Below, one piece after another: positions 35,741 to 45,048 of a stretch of DNA of 64,000 nt. The position numbers were made by a program, and so were the translations under genes. The notes below the pieces were generated by a model. That model saw nothing but the letters and a program-made list of their open reading frames with translations. It was not told the origin of the DNA and searched no databases. Where the stretch lies: NCBI GenBank assembly GCA_035275405.1, contig DATEMU010000008.1, forward strand, positions 186,001 to 250,000, read 5' to 3'. This DNA comes from Phycisphaerae bacterium (lineage in GTDB: Bacteria; Planctomycetota; Phycisphaerae; UBA1845; UTPLA1). Every line of letters begins with the position of its first letter. Within the stretch, counting starts at the first letter, position 1.

Positions 35741-36154
35741 TCAGATTTGCAGGGGTAGCGCCGCCGATGCTAGTCCGAAGCGATCCCGAAGCGTCTCTCG
35801 GAATCCATCGGTACTGAGGGATGTGATGGGATTTGTTGCCGCGCACGAATCGACGGGCGGCAGGGCTATGCACCAACTCGGCTCAAGGGAGGGTCGCTGC
35901 GGCCCGGCGTCGAGCAGCGTAAGCGGTGCACAGGTGATGACACAGGTCGGACACTCATTTTCCGGCGAGGGGTCGGAACACGGGCATTCGCAAGGGCCCG
36001 CCTGCTTTTCGTCGCCGCAGCCGCCGTCGCAATCCTCGTCGGCAAGCTCGCAACTCGTCACCGGCGCGCAGCAGGGAATCAAACCACCGGGGCACAGAAG
36101 TGGTGTGCCCAGGATCGCCCAGATCGATGCCAGCGCCGAGACGTAGACCCGCAT
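35741..36154 (-). CDS. Cys-rich secreted protein at the head of the metal-efflux run
   Basis: A 137-residue protein with signal VSALASIWAILGTPLLCPGG. It holds 15 or more Cys, clustered in residues 28-80 (CCAPVTSCELADEDCDGGCG, CECPC, CPTCVITC). The tail has no motif. It is 86 bases upstream of the adaptor gene on the same strand. A role as periplasmic metal buffer or sensor is inference. A TAGAAT hexamer seven bases before the ATG suggests leaderless transcription. Confidence 0.7.
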   Translation of the reverse strand: MRVYVSALASIWAILGTPLLCPGGLIPCCAPVTSCELADEDCDGGCGDEKQAGPCECPCSDPSPENECPTCVITCAPLTLLDAGPQRPSLEPSWCIALPPVDSCAATNPITSLSTDGFRETLRDRFGLASAALPLQI

Positions 36155-36161
36155 TGCCGAT

Positions 36162-36190
36162 ATTCTATGATAGTTCGCGACGCCGGTCCA
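36162..36190 (-). promoter_or_regulatory. Promoter TGGACC-17-TAGAAT for the metal-efflux run
   Basis: On the minus strand TGGACC (36190-36185), 17 bases, TAGAAT (36167-36162), then seven bases to ATG 36154. No operator palindrome is evident around it. Confidence 0.55.
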
Positions 36191-36281
36191 CCGTAATGCT
36201 CTGCGGGCCTTGTGAAACGGCCCTTCCGCGACGTTACCGGCCCGGCCGCACTGTCGTGATGGTCTTCAAGGCACCCCACAA

Positions 36282-37829
<1,548 letters not shown>

Positions 37830-37853
<24 letters not shown>

Positions 37854-37971
37854 TTCTCTCCCCTTACAAAGAGTGGGTAAGGGCGGGATTGTCTGCCTTT
37901 GTGGCACCGGCTATTAGCCGATGAACTCTCCCTCTCCCTATCAGAAAGAGGAATAGGGTAAGGGTACGATT
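37830..37971. repeat. Two tandem 71-base repeat units (GTGGCACCGGCT type)
   Basis: Unit 1 starts at 37830 and unit 2 at 37901. Each has GTGGCACCGGCT, an imperfect palindrome with CCGRTGA, then a CTCTCCC block and a purine block (AGAGTGGGTAAGGG or AGAGGAATAGGGTAAGGG) that can pair with it. Unit 1 supplies the NCS1 stop codon. A related half-element occurs at 13648. Confidence 0.75.
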
Positions 37972-38132
37972 ACCCCGTGCGCACGACTTGTGACGGCGAG
38001 TCGAAGACCTCGTCGTAGTGGGGCTCCTGCCGAGCCCTTTAGAGCGGATCAATCCCCCGTCCCGTGGTGCTGATTTCAGAAGGAAAAGGCATATCGCAAA
38101 AGCAGAATGTCCCCCTCACTTCACACTATTCG

Positions 38133-38720
38133 CTACTCAGTCAACGACCTTATCGCGCCGCCCAACTGCGGAGAAATAATGTCCACTATAAATTGCACAA
38201 ACTTGTTAACCTTAATCGACATTTGTCGCCTGACGAAGACTCCGGCCATTGGGCAAATGAATTGAGGGAGTTGACCTGGCATTTCATCCATCAACATTCT
38301 GGCTTTTGCCGTCTGACCTGGATTGATGTGCGGTAAGCGAATTGCACAGGATTCTCCATCATTGCGTTCGAACATCCAAATTGTTTCATAACCAGGCGGC
38401 GGTGACTCAAAGTAACCGGGTATTACGTACGTGGCTCCGGGCGCGCGAATCTCTATTGGTGGATTTTCGATGACTGCGTTTCCCGTATTGGTTACATCCA
38501 CAGAAAGAAGTACCGGTTCTGGCAGCTCCTCGCCTTTGTAGGATATTCGCAAGTCCGTAGCTTCCAATGCGGGAATGGGGCTACGTAGAATTGGTTCCAT
38601 TGTCACCTTATACGTGAGTTCTCGTCTAGTCTGCGAGTAGCGCGCAACTCTCCAAGTCACGATAACGCCCAAGAGAGTGGCTGCAACACCAAGCGCGCCG
38701 ATCCAATATTCTGTTGTCAT
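38133..38720 (-). CDS. Single-span membrane protein, partner of the TIR-like gene
   Basis: A 195-residue protein, AAAAAGG before the ATG. One N-terminal helix (YWIGALGVAATLLGVIVTWRV) is followed by a beta-rich, Ig-like outer or inner part: LRISYKGEELPEPVLLSVDVTN, NTGNAVIENPPIEI, YETIWMFERND. It has two Cys near the middle and end. It is 53 bases downstream of the TIR-like gene on the same strand, so co-transcription is likely. The region is less GC-rich than its neighbours. Function unknown. Confidence 0.7.
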   Translation of the reverse strand: MTTEYWIGALGVAATLLGVIVTWRVARYSQTRRELTYKVTMEPILRSPIPALEATDLRISYKGEELPEPVLLSVDVTNTGNAVIENPPIEIRAPGATYVIPGYFESPPPGYETIWMFERNDGESCAIRLPHINPGQTAKARMLMDEMPGQLPQFICPMAGVFVRRQMSIKVNKFVQFIVDIISPQLGGAIRSLTE

Positions 38721-38773
38721 ATGCCTTTTTCTAGCGAAAGTTCCGCATCAATGTCGTCTGCTTCATCCTATTG

Positions 38774-39937
38774 TTAGCTTTCAACTTCCTGCCCAGGAAG
38801 TGGGTAGTTCTTGATGTCTTTGATCGCCTCTAAGAGCTTGATAGTAGCGCCCGCATCCAAGGTGTCGTTCGAATAGCGAACCTCATACAGCCCTTGCAGA
38901 TTTGACGGGAGTTTTACGCCCTCGCGAACGAGCAGAATAAAGCGTTTACCGTAAAAAGCCATCGCAGCGCCAATCTCAATGAGAACGTTTGGATTGAGCA
39001 CGACATGCTCGTTGCCGTCTTTGTCCACAATCGTGCGGTCGGCATCGACGTGGATGATTGCAGCTCCACAGCCCCGCATGTCGCCCATCACCTTTTCAGG
39101 GACTGGTTTCGATACTGACTGTCGGTCCACAGATACGACGGCTTCGAGTTCACCAAACTCAAGGAGCTTTTTGATCGGGTCGACTAGGTCCCGACTCTTC
39201 CCATGCGTTATGAACACCCGTCGGCGGCGGAAGTCATCAACAATAGCCGCCGTGAATTCAGCGCCCTTTGGCTGAACTGCCGGAGGTGCCGCCGGTGTCC
39301 GGGGCGTGTCACGAACAGGTAGTTCACTCTCTGGTTCTCCCAGAGGAGTTGTCTCTGTCGATTCTGACGGCGGTGTCACTGCACCCTGCAGGGTGACGTA
39401 GTTTTTTCCCTTGATCTCTTCGATAAAACCAACAGAGCGCGCCGACGCATCAATCCGCTCCAGTACCTCGGCCGTCTTTTCACGAGGGACCCCCATTCCC
39501 TCTAGAACGTTCATGGCGATGTCCGAACGAGGAAATGCGTTACCATCGTACTGGCGCAAGAAATCACAAAAAATACGCGGCTTAAGAACAGCCTCACGTT
39601 TCGCTGCTACATCGGCCCCTTCAGCAGTCGGGCGCACTATCTGCCGCGCTAGCTCGGTTACGGATATTGAGGCGGCTTGAGCGCCGCCATCGACCAAACC
39701 GAAAGCGATTGCCGCTCCGGTTAGCAGGCGAATCTGGGACCCCTTCGGATCAACGTCGAGCGCCTTCGCAAGCTGAAGAGGGGGCGTGGGTTTTCCGGCA
39801 TAGTTGTCAACGATTGCTTGAGGTATCCGCAGCGCATCATCGAGGGACGCTGCCGGTACGTCCGCCTGCTTTAGGTATGACCGTTTGGTAGAGGACTCTG
39901 AGCCACTTGCCGAGGGCGTCTTCTTTACTTTCGCCAT
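38774..39937 (-). CDS. TIR-like (PF10137-type) nucleotide-binding protein with N-terminal winged-helix-like region
   Basis: A 387-residue protein. The C-terminal 150 residues have the TIR-like pattern of bacterial CAP12/Pycsar-type effectors: RRVFITHGKSRDLVDPIKKLL, IHVDAD, LNPNVLIEIGAAMAFYG with the Glu expected for NAD cleavage, then RFILLVREGVKLPSNLQGLY. The N-terminal 170 residues (SLDDALRIPQAIVDNY, QLAKALDV, GSQIRLLTGAAIAFGLVDG) look like an HTH-type sensor region. A Pro/Thr/Glu linker joins them. An NADase role in phage defence is inference from the fold. The base composition differs from the flanks. Confidence 0.8.
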   Translation of the reverse strand: MAKVKKTPSASGSESSTKRSYLKQADVPAASLDDALRIPQAIVDNYAGKPTPPLQLAKALDVDPKGSQIRLLTGAAIAFGLVDGGAQAASISVTELARQIVRPTAEGADVAAKREAVLKPRIFCDFLRQYDGNAFPRSDIAMNVLEGMGVPREKTAEVLERIDASARSVGFIEEIKGKNYVTLQGAVTPPSESTETTPLGEPESELPVRDTPRTPAAPPAVQPKGAEFTAAIVDDFRRRRVFITHGKSRDLVDPIKKLLEFGELEAVVSVDRQSVSKPVPEKVMGDMRGCGAAIIHVDADRTIVDKDGNEHVVLNPNVLIEIGAAMAFYGKRFILLVREGVKLPSNLQGLYEVRYSNDTLDAGATIKLLEAIKDIKNYPLPGQEVES

Positions 39938-40140
39938 ATCAGATCCAGTCCACTATGTGTTGACAGCCAAGCATGTTTTGGCCGAGCCATTTAGCACTCC
40001 AGACACGGTTAGATTACCAGATCAATTCGGAAGCGATCAGGGCGAAGTGCTTTGCCCGGCATTCCGTGTCGCGTGGCCGATTTCTTACCACTGTATCTTA
40101 CGTGGAACAGCAGCATATCCGGATTACGGAGTGCATTCAA
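39885..40140 (+). pseudogene. Possible remnant of a trypsin-like serine protease
   Basis: The plus frame reads GVFFTFAISDPVHYVLTAKHVLAEP, with TAKHV like the catalytic His segment of bacterial trypsin-like proteins. The frame then runs into repeat copy 2 without Asp or Ser segments. Its first part is antisense to the start of the TIR-like gene, so chance is a real alternative. Confidence 0.3.
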
Positions 40141-40164
40141 CGCCAACGGAGTTGATGTCCGCTA

Positions 40165-40350
40165 GCCCAAGGGTTGGTCGCCGCAGCGACCCACCCTGGG
40201 ACAACAAACGCCCGCGAAACCACCCAACCCCATCGGGGTTGCGCCTCAACCCTTACAGGGTTGTGGATGCGCTGGCCGCGACGTTGACCCAGGGTAGCCC
40301 CGGTGCACCGGGACAACCCTGGGCTAGTGCCGAAGCCCCGTTGGGGCAGG
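40165..40350. repeat. Dispersed palindromic repeat element, copy 2
   Basis: Blocks match copy 1 at 13450-13640 in order: GCCCAAGGGTTGGTCGCC, CGCGAAACC, CAACCCCATCGGGGTTG, CAACCCTTACAGGGTTG, CCCAGGGTAG, GGGACAACCCTGGGCTAG. It then ends with GCCCCGTTGGGGC. The copies differ by scattered substitutions, so they are old relatives. Confidence 0.8.
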
Positions 40351-40823
40351 TTAAAGTGTTAACATCATCCGCAGGCTCGCGGCAAAGCGTTTTCTGCGTT
40401 CTTCCCTCACGCCCCAGTCTTGGACCCATGAACCCTTCGTCCCTCGCCCCATTTTTACAGGGATCACTGAGCAAGTGTTATGGGCAGGAAGGAAAAAGAA
40501 AGGCAGGCCGTATCTCTCGCAGAAGACCGAGGGACACAGCCCCGGAGATTCCCCGCCCATGCGTCGAGAATTCAAGAAATTGAACTTTGTCAGGCCAATA
40601 CAACCACTTTATTTTTTTCTGCGCGACGTGCAGCGGTCCATCTTCAACGCCCAAGCCTCGCCTTTGCGCTCGTTTGCGGTCAATTGCGCTTCAAAAAAAA
40701 CTGTGCCCATCGGCGCCAGGAGTTTACCCGCCGTGTCCGCAGGACCTCGCCGTGGCGGGGCGGGCGGATTCAGCCTCGTTCCGCCTCGTTCAGGCTCATT
40801 CACCCACCGGGGGGACCCGCCGG

Positions 40824-40852
40824 AACGCCACCACTCGGCGTTTTCATCTTTT
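40824..40852 (+). terminator. Weak terminator-like stem-loop
   Basis: AACGCC (40824-40829) pairs with GGCGTT (40837-40842) across a 7-base loop, followed by TTCATCTTTTTT. No gene clearly ends upstream, so the call is weak. Confidence 0.35.
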
Positions 40853-40970
40853 TTCACCTTGTCTCGGCTTTTCTCGGCCAAAAAAAAATTTCCGTGCCAC
40901 GCGGCGCGCTTCCGTCTTGTCACCAGCGATCGCCGTCGAGCCCGGACAGTCAGCTCTCTGGAATTGATGC

Positions 40971-40976
40971 TAGACT
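40971..40976 (+). promoter_or_regulatory. -10 hexamer TAGACT for a near-leaderless mRNA
   Basis: TAGACT followed by eight bases and ATG 40985. No Shine-Dalgarno present; -35 not evident. Confidence 0.45.
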
Positions 40977-40984
40977 TATCCGCT

Positions 40985-41362
40985 ATGAGCATCTACGCAA
41001 CGGTGGCTGAGATTGGCGTCAAACGCTTTGGCGACAAGGAGTTTGTGGACATCCTGGTCCAGGGTATACCGCCGCACATCGATTACACCGGGCCCGAGTG
41101 GGAGTTTTTGCCGCCGCCGGTTGATCCGGAAGGATCGATCATGCGAGCGGTGTTTTTCGTCGAAGCGGGCGATGAGAAGGGGACGGAACGGTGTGGGCAG
41201 GAATACGTTCGACCACTGCTGATGTTGACGGGCAAGGAATACGAAGACATTCCCTTTGTCGAATTGATGAAAAGGCTGGACGATGCGCTGGATGCGAAGT
41301 ACGGACAGCGACCGGGGATGATTTACATCGATCCAGAGGGAGAAGAAAGGAAGTTTTACTGA
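40985..41362 (+). CDS. Hypothetical soluble protein
   Basis: A 125-residue acidic protein from ATG 40985. It is alpha/beta with VAEIGVKRFGDKEFVDILVQ, a Pro-rich PPHIDYTGPEWEFLPPPVD and YEDIPFVELMKRLDDALDAK. No signal, membrane span or metal site. The open frame extends far upstream through repeat sequence, but the TAGACT hexamer supports this start. I do not recognise a family. Confidence 0.6.
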   Translation: MSIYATVAEIGVKRFGDKEFVDILVQGIPPHIDYTGPEWEFLPPPVDPEGSIMRAVFFVEAGDEKGTERCGQEYVRPLLMLTGKEYEDIPFVELMKRLDDALDAKYGQRPGMIYIDPEGEERKFY

Positions 41363-41452
41363 GCTTACCGGCTACAAGAAGAGGATATCCCCGTTCGCAC
41401 CATCTGCGGAAGTGCAATCCAAAATCTTGTCAATCCTGCAAATCCTGTCCAT

Positions 41453-42304
41453 TCAACTCCGTCGCACGCGCCGAACGACTCCCCCACCCGCCAGCGCCAG
41501 CAGATAAACCGCCCCCGCCAGCACGATCGTCGTCGCCCCCGTCGGAAGACTGGGGCCGTAGCTGATCGCCAGACCGCCGGTCGTCAGAACGACGCTCAGC
41601 AGTGCGGAGAGGCCCATCATCTCCAGGAGCGTCCGCGAGAACTGCCCCGCGACGGCGACCGGAAGCGTGAGCAGCGCGATGACCATGATGATGCCGACGA
41701 CCTTGATAAGAACCACGACCGTCAGGGCCGTCAGGCAGAGCAGGAGCAGGTAGTAGAACTCGACGCGAATCCCCCGCAGCCGGGCGAACTCCTCGTCGAA
41801 GCAGACGGCGAGGAACTTGTTGTAAAACAAGAGGCCCATGAGCACGACGACGATGTCGAGCCCGGCGATGAGCCAGAGGTCCTGGCCGGAGACCATGAGG
41901 ATATTGCCGAAGAGATAGCTCATCAGGTCTTCGCTGTAGCCCGGTGTCTTGGCGATGAAGAGGATGCCGATGGCCATGCCGATCGCCCAGATCGCCCCGA
42001 TGACCGTGTCCTCGCGCTGTTTCGCGCGGAGCGTGACCCAGCCGATGATCAACGCTGCGACGAGCGCGGCGACGAGGGCCCCGGCGAGTGGATGACAGAA
42101 CTGCCAGCCGTACACGGCCCGGCAATAGCCCGCCGCACCCATGCCCCCAAGGACGCAGTGGGAGATGCTCGCGGCGATGTACGTAATCCGCCGCGTCACC
42201 ACATAGGTCCCGACGATCCCGCAGGCGACACTGGTCAGCACGCCCGTGACCAGCGCGAAGCGGACGAAATCGTGCTTGCCGACGGCCTCGAAGAACTCGC
42301 CCAT
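41453..42304 (-). CDS. znuB: Zinc/manganese ABC importer permease
   Basis: A 283-residue permease of the ABC-3 family (ZnuB/MntB). Eight or nine spans; LTSVACGIVGTYVVTRRITYIAASISHCVLGG is the family N-terminus in pieces, and GIIMVIALLTLPVAVAG is the conserved coupling region. The stop of the ATPase and this ATG share one base (TGATG). It is the last gene of the Zn operon. Confidence 0.93.
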   Translation of the reverse strand: MGEFFEAVGKHDFVRFALVTGVLTSVACGIVGTYVVTRRITYIAASISHCVLGGMGAAGYCRAVYGWQFCHPLAGALVAALVAALIIGWVTLRAKQREDTVIGAIWAIGMAIGILFIAKTPGYSEDLMSYLFGNILMVSGQDLWLIAGLDIVVVLMGLLFYNKFLAVCFDEEFARLRGIRVEFYYLLLLCLTALTVVVLIKVVGIIMVIALLTLPVAVAGQFSRTLLEMMGLSALLSVVLTTGGLAISYGPSLPTGATTIVLAGAVYLLALAGGGVVRRVRRS

Positions 42305-43122
42305 CAGGAGTGGCCCCCTTCGTGGCGGCAATCGTGATCGTGGTGGACCATATGCACATCGCGGCCGTACAGCGCGACGATCGCGTCGCCGCCCAGTTCG
42401 GTCGCGCAGTGCACCGAAACGGTACGGTTCACGCACACGACCGTTCGGACCAGCTTGGAGACGAATCCCACGTCGTGCGACACCAGTATGACGGTCAGGC
42501 GCTCGCTAAGATGGCGCAGGAGTTCGTAAAAATCGTCCTGGATACCGATGTCGAGGTTGGAAGTGGGTTCATCGAGCAGGAGCAGGTCCGGCTCGCAGGC
42601 CAGCGCACGGGCAATGAGCACGCGCTGGCGTTGGCCGCCGGACAGCATGGAAAACGGCCGGCGGCCCATGTCGGCGAGTCCGACCTCCGCCAGGACGCGC
42701 TGGGCCACGCGCCGATCCGCGGCACCATACGGCCCGAAGATTCGTCCCATGCCCAGGCGTCCCATGAGAACGACGTCCAGCACGCTGACCGGGAACTGCG
42801 GATCGAGCTGCGCGTATTGCGGCATGTACCCGACGCGCGGTCGCGCCCGTTCGGGCGTCACGCCGAAGACGCGAAGCGTCCCGCGCGACGGGGTGAGCAA
42901 ACCGAGAATCAACTTGAGCAGCGTCGTCTTCCCCCCGGCATTCGGTCCCACGATGGACACGAAGTCCCTTTCGGCGATACGGATCGTCACGTCCTTCAGG
43001 ACGGGTTCCCGCTCGTACGCAAAAGAGACGTCCTCGAACTCGATGATCGATCGCCCGTTCGCCCGGCTCGCCGGCGAGGCGGAGTCCGATGTGGGCCGTT
43101 CTGTCGCGGGGACCTTCATCAT
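42304..43122 (-). CDS. znuC: Zinc ABC importer ATPase
   Basis: A 272-residue ATPase. Walker A GPNAGGKTTLL (Ala-Gly in place of Gly-Ala), signature LSGGQRQRVLIARAL, Walker B LLLLDEPTSNLD, His switch LVSHDVGFV. The C-terminal HMVHHDHDCRHEGGHS is His-rich and may bind Zn. The start ATGATG overlaps the znuA stop. Preceded by the solute-binding gene. Confidence 0.94.
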   Translation of the reverse strand: MMKVPATERPTSDSASPASRANGRSIIEFEDVSFAYEREPVLKDVTIRIAERDFVSIVGPNAGGKTTLLKLILGLLTPSRGTLRVFGVTPERARPRVGYMPQYAQLDPQFPVSVLDVVLMGRLGMGRIFGPYGAADRRVAQRVLAEVGLADMGRRPFSMLSGGQRQRVLIARALACEPDLLLLDEPTSNLDIGIQDDFYELLRHLSERLTVILVSHDVGFVSKLVRTVVCVNRTVSVHCATELGGDAIVALYGRDVHMVHHDHDCRHEGGHS

Positions 43123-44057
43123 TGCGCTTGTGTCACCCGATCTGTCGCCTGGCCGGTCCCGGTGCGCAGCGACGCCGCGATCTTCTCGGCCATGCCGACG
43201 TAATTGTTCAAATAGTCGCGGGCCAGCGGATCGATCGTCACCACCTCGGCCCCAATCTCCGCCGCGACGGTGCGGGCCGCGCTCGACGAGAATTGCGGCT
43301 GCACGAAGATGGCCCGTGCGCCGGTCTGCCGGGCCTGTTCGATCATCGCCGCCAGTTGCCGCCCGCCCGGCTCCTTGCCGCCTTCCTCGACGGCGACCTG
43401 CTTCAAGCCATAGGCGTCCCCGAAGTAACCAAAGGTCGGGTGAAAGACAAAAAACTCGCGGCCCTTGAATGGGGCCAGCGCCGCCGCGGCCCGCTGATCC
43501 GCCGCATCCAGGTCGGCCTGAAACGCCCGCAGGTTCTTCTCGTATTCGTCGGCATTATCGGGGTCCAGTCGCGCCAGCGCGGCGGCGATCGTCGCGGCCT
43601 GCGCCTTCACCAGCTTCGCGTCCAGCCAGATGTGCGGGTCCATTCCTCCTTCACCATGATCATGACCCTCGTGTCCGCAATGATCGGTCGCGTGACGCAT
43701 CGCGACCCCCGCGCGCGTATCCACCACGACAAGGTCGGGCCGCGTCGAACGGACCTTTTCCTCCAACGTGCGCTCGAACGGAACGCCAATCGTGAAAAAC
43801 ACCTGCGCCTCCGAAAGGTCGGCGATCTGCCGCGGGGTCGGCTCGTAGCTGTGATAGGACTGACCGGTACCGACGAGGACCTGCACGGCCACGCGCGATC
43901 CGCCCACGCGCTCGACGAAATACGCCTGCGGCAGGATCGTCACCACGGCCCTCACGACATCGATTGCCTGCACCGGGGCCATTTCCCGACGACAGCCGCC
44001 CGCGTGAGCGAGCAACAGGGCCAGACTTACCAATCCAGATATCCCGCGCATGACCAT
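43119..44057 (-). CDS. znuA: Zinc-binding lipoprotein of the ABC importer
   Basis: A 312-residue cluster A-I solute-binding protein. The start is ATG 44057 (or 44051), giving the lipoprotein signal LVSLALLLAHAGGC; the longer frame would translate the operator. The His-rich loop HATDHCGHEGHDHGEGGMDPH is typical of ZnuA, and metal ligands lie in FVFHPTFGYFGDAYGL and FVQPQFSS. It scavenges Zn (or Mn) outside the membrane. A perfect Zur-like palindrome lies just upstream. Confidence 0.93.
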   Translation of the reverse strand: MVMRGISGLVSLALLLAHAGGCRREMAPVQAIDVVRAVVTILPQAYFVERVGGSRVAVQVLVGTGQSYHSYEPTPRQIADLSEAQVFFTIGVPFERTLEEKVRSTRPDLVVVDTRAGVAMRHATDHCGHEGHDHGEGGMDPHIWLDAKLVKAQAATIAAALARLDPDNADEYEKNLRAFQADLDAADQRAAAALAPFKGREFFVFHPTFGYFGDAYGLKQVAVEEGGKEPGGRQLAAMIEQARQTGARAIFVQPQFSSSAARTVAAEIGAEVVTIDPLARDYLNNYVGMAEKIAASLRTGTGQATDRVTQAQ

Positions 44058-44069
44058 CCCATCCCGGTA

Positions 44070-44086
44070 GTAATACATTGTATTAC
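44070..44086. promoter_or_regulatory. Zur/Fur-type operator upstream of znuACB
   Basis: GTAATACATTGTATTAC is a perfect 8-1-8 palindrome, 13 bases before the znuA start. Its AT content stands out. It overlaps the probable -10 region (TATTAC), so a bound repressor would block transcription. Zur is the likely binder because the operon carries Zn importer genes. Confidence 0.8.
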
Positions 44087-44223
44087 AACCATCGTCGGCC
44101 GCCAACCGCGGCGATCGGGGGTAAAAACACTGAAACGGGCCGGCCATGGCCAGACCCGTTTCGGTGACCGAATGCAAAGGAGAGGTAGAGGTTTGTACGC
44201 TTAAGCGCCGCGGCGGTTCGCGC

Positions 44224-44499
44224 CTACAGATCCGTCAGGATGCGTTCGGCCGCGATCTCGAGCTTGTCGGGGGACTCATACGTCCCATTGAGAATGGCGT
44301 TTCGAACCTCGACGATCTTGCGGGCGCGGGCCTCCGGCAATTCCGCCAGCCGACTCAGGAAATCGGCCAGTTCCGAGATCTCTACGCTGTCCTCCAGAAC
44401 GGCGGCGTTGCCGGAATCCATGCGTTCAAAAGCGTGATTCGCGAAATCGCGAAGGGTGGGTGACGTTGCCAGGGTGCCGATCGTGTTAATCTCGTTCAT
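44224..44499 (-). CDS. flgM: FlgM-like anti-sigma-28 factor
   Basis: A 91-residue protein with a loose N-terminus and a C-terminal block ARKIVEVRNAILNGTYESPD then KLEIAAERILTDL, which matches the sigma-28-binding helices of FlgM. GAGG precedes the ATG. It holds back FliA until the flagellar hook is done. No other flagellar gene is in the window. The call rests on the C-terminal motif only. Confidence 0.65.
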   Translation of the reverse strand: MNEINTIGTLATSPTLRDFANHAFERMDSGNAAVLEDSVEISELADFLSRLAELPEARARKIVEVRNAILNGTYESPDKLEIAAERILTDL

Positions 44500-45048
44500 G
44501 ACATACCTCGCCGAAACTTGCCGATAAAATCACAGGTCCGATACTTGCTCATTACGCGAGATTCAACGGCGAAGTTCTCGAATCTCCACGTTTGTCAGTC
44601 CTGCCGCACGCATCGGCCGGCAATTCTTGCCTGAGAACACCGGTCAGATTTGGGGCAGAACTCGCTACCTTGGATATCGACCGGGTCTTCACTCAAACTC
44701 CAAGCGTTTTTACGTACCACCACTATATGTTGAGCCCGTCGACTTTGTGCCTTTTTTCGCGCATTGTGAATTCCCCCGCGCTCTTATCGGGCGATCGGTT
44801 ATAAGTCCTTCGCTGCCAATACTTGCGCTCGCGATGCCGGCGATCCGATGCCGGGATGGCCCGATCGGTTGTCGGAGTGACATGACCACAATCCCTAGTA
44901 TCGATCCCAAGGCCGATAAAGGAAGTTCCGATAATGATGGCATGCAGCAATTGCGCATTGGGATGCGGTTGTCGCCTACCCCATTTCGATGGGTTTTGGA
45001 TGCCCGACCGCAATGCCGAAGTTTTGCACCGTTATAATCGCCCTACCT
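44500..45048. other. Intergenic region without a supported gene
   Basis: About 550 bases, less GC-rich than average. Short frames on both strands lack a ribosome site and motif. It ends in TATAAT at 45033. I see no RNA gene signature. Confidence 0.45.
45033..45038 (+). promoter_or_regulatory. -10 hexamer TATAAT for preT
   Basis: Consensus TATAAT ten bases before ATG 45049, which leaves a leader of only about four bases. Confidence 0.5.

Larger units (their letters stand above)
39938..40984. other. Long gap with repeat copy 2, a possible protease remnant and A/T tracts
   Basis: About 1050 bases with no complete gene. It holds a possible trypsin-like remnant (39885-40140), repeat copy 2 (40165-40350), and from 40590 several runs of A or T of seven or more bases. 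A stem AACGCC/GGCGTT with a T-rich tail lies at 40824-40852. The long open frames here cross repeats and show no motif. Confidence 0.5.

Noticed and set aside
40475-40984. Upstream extension of the 125-residue hypothetical to 295 residues
   Set aside because: The extension crosses A/T tracts and junk-like sequence, and a -10 hexamer sits just before ATG 40985.
44627-45037. 136-residue plus-strand frame before preT
   Set aside because: No ribosome site or motif, and it overlaps the TATAAT of preT; treated as noncoding.
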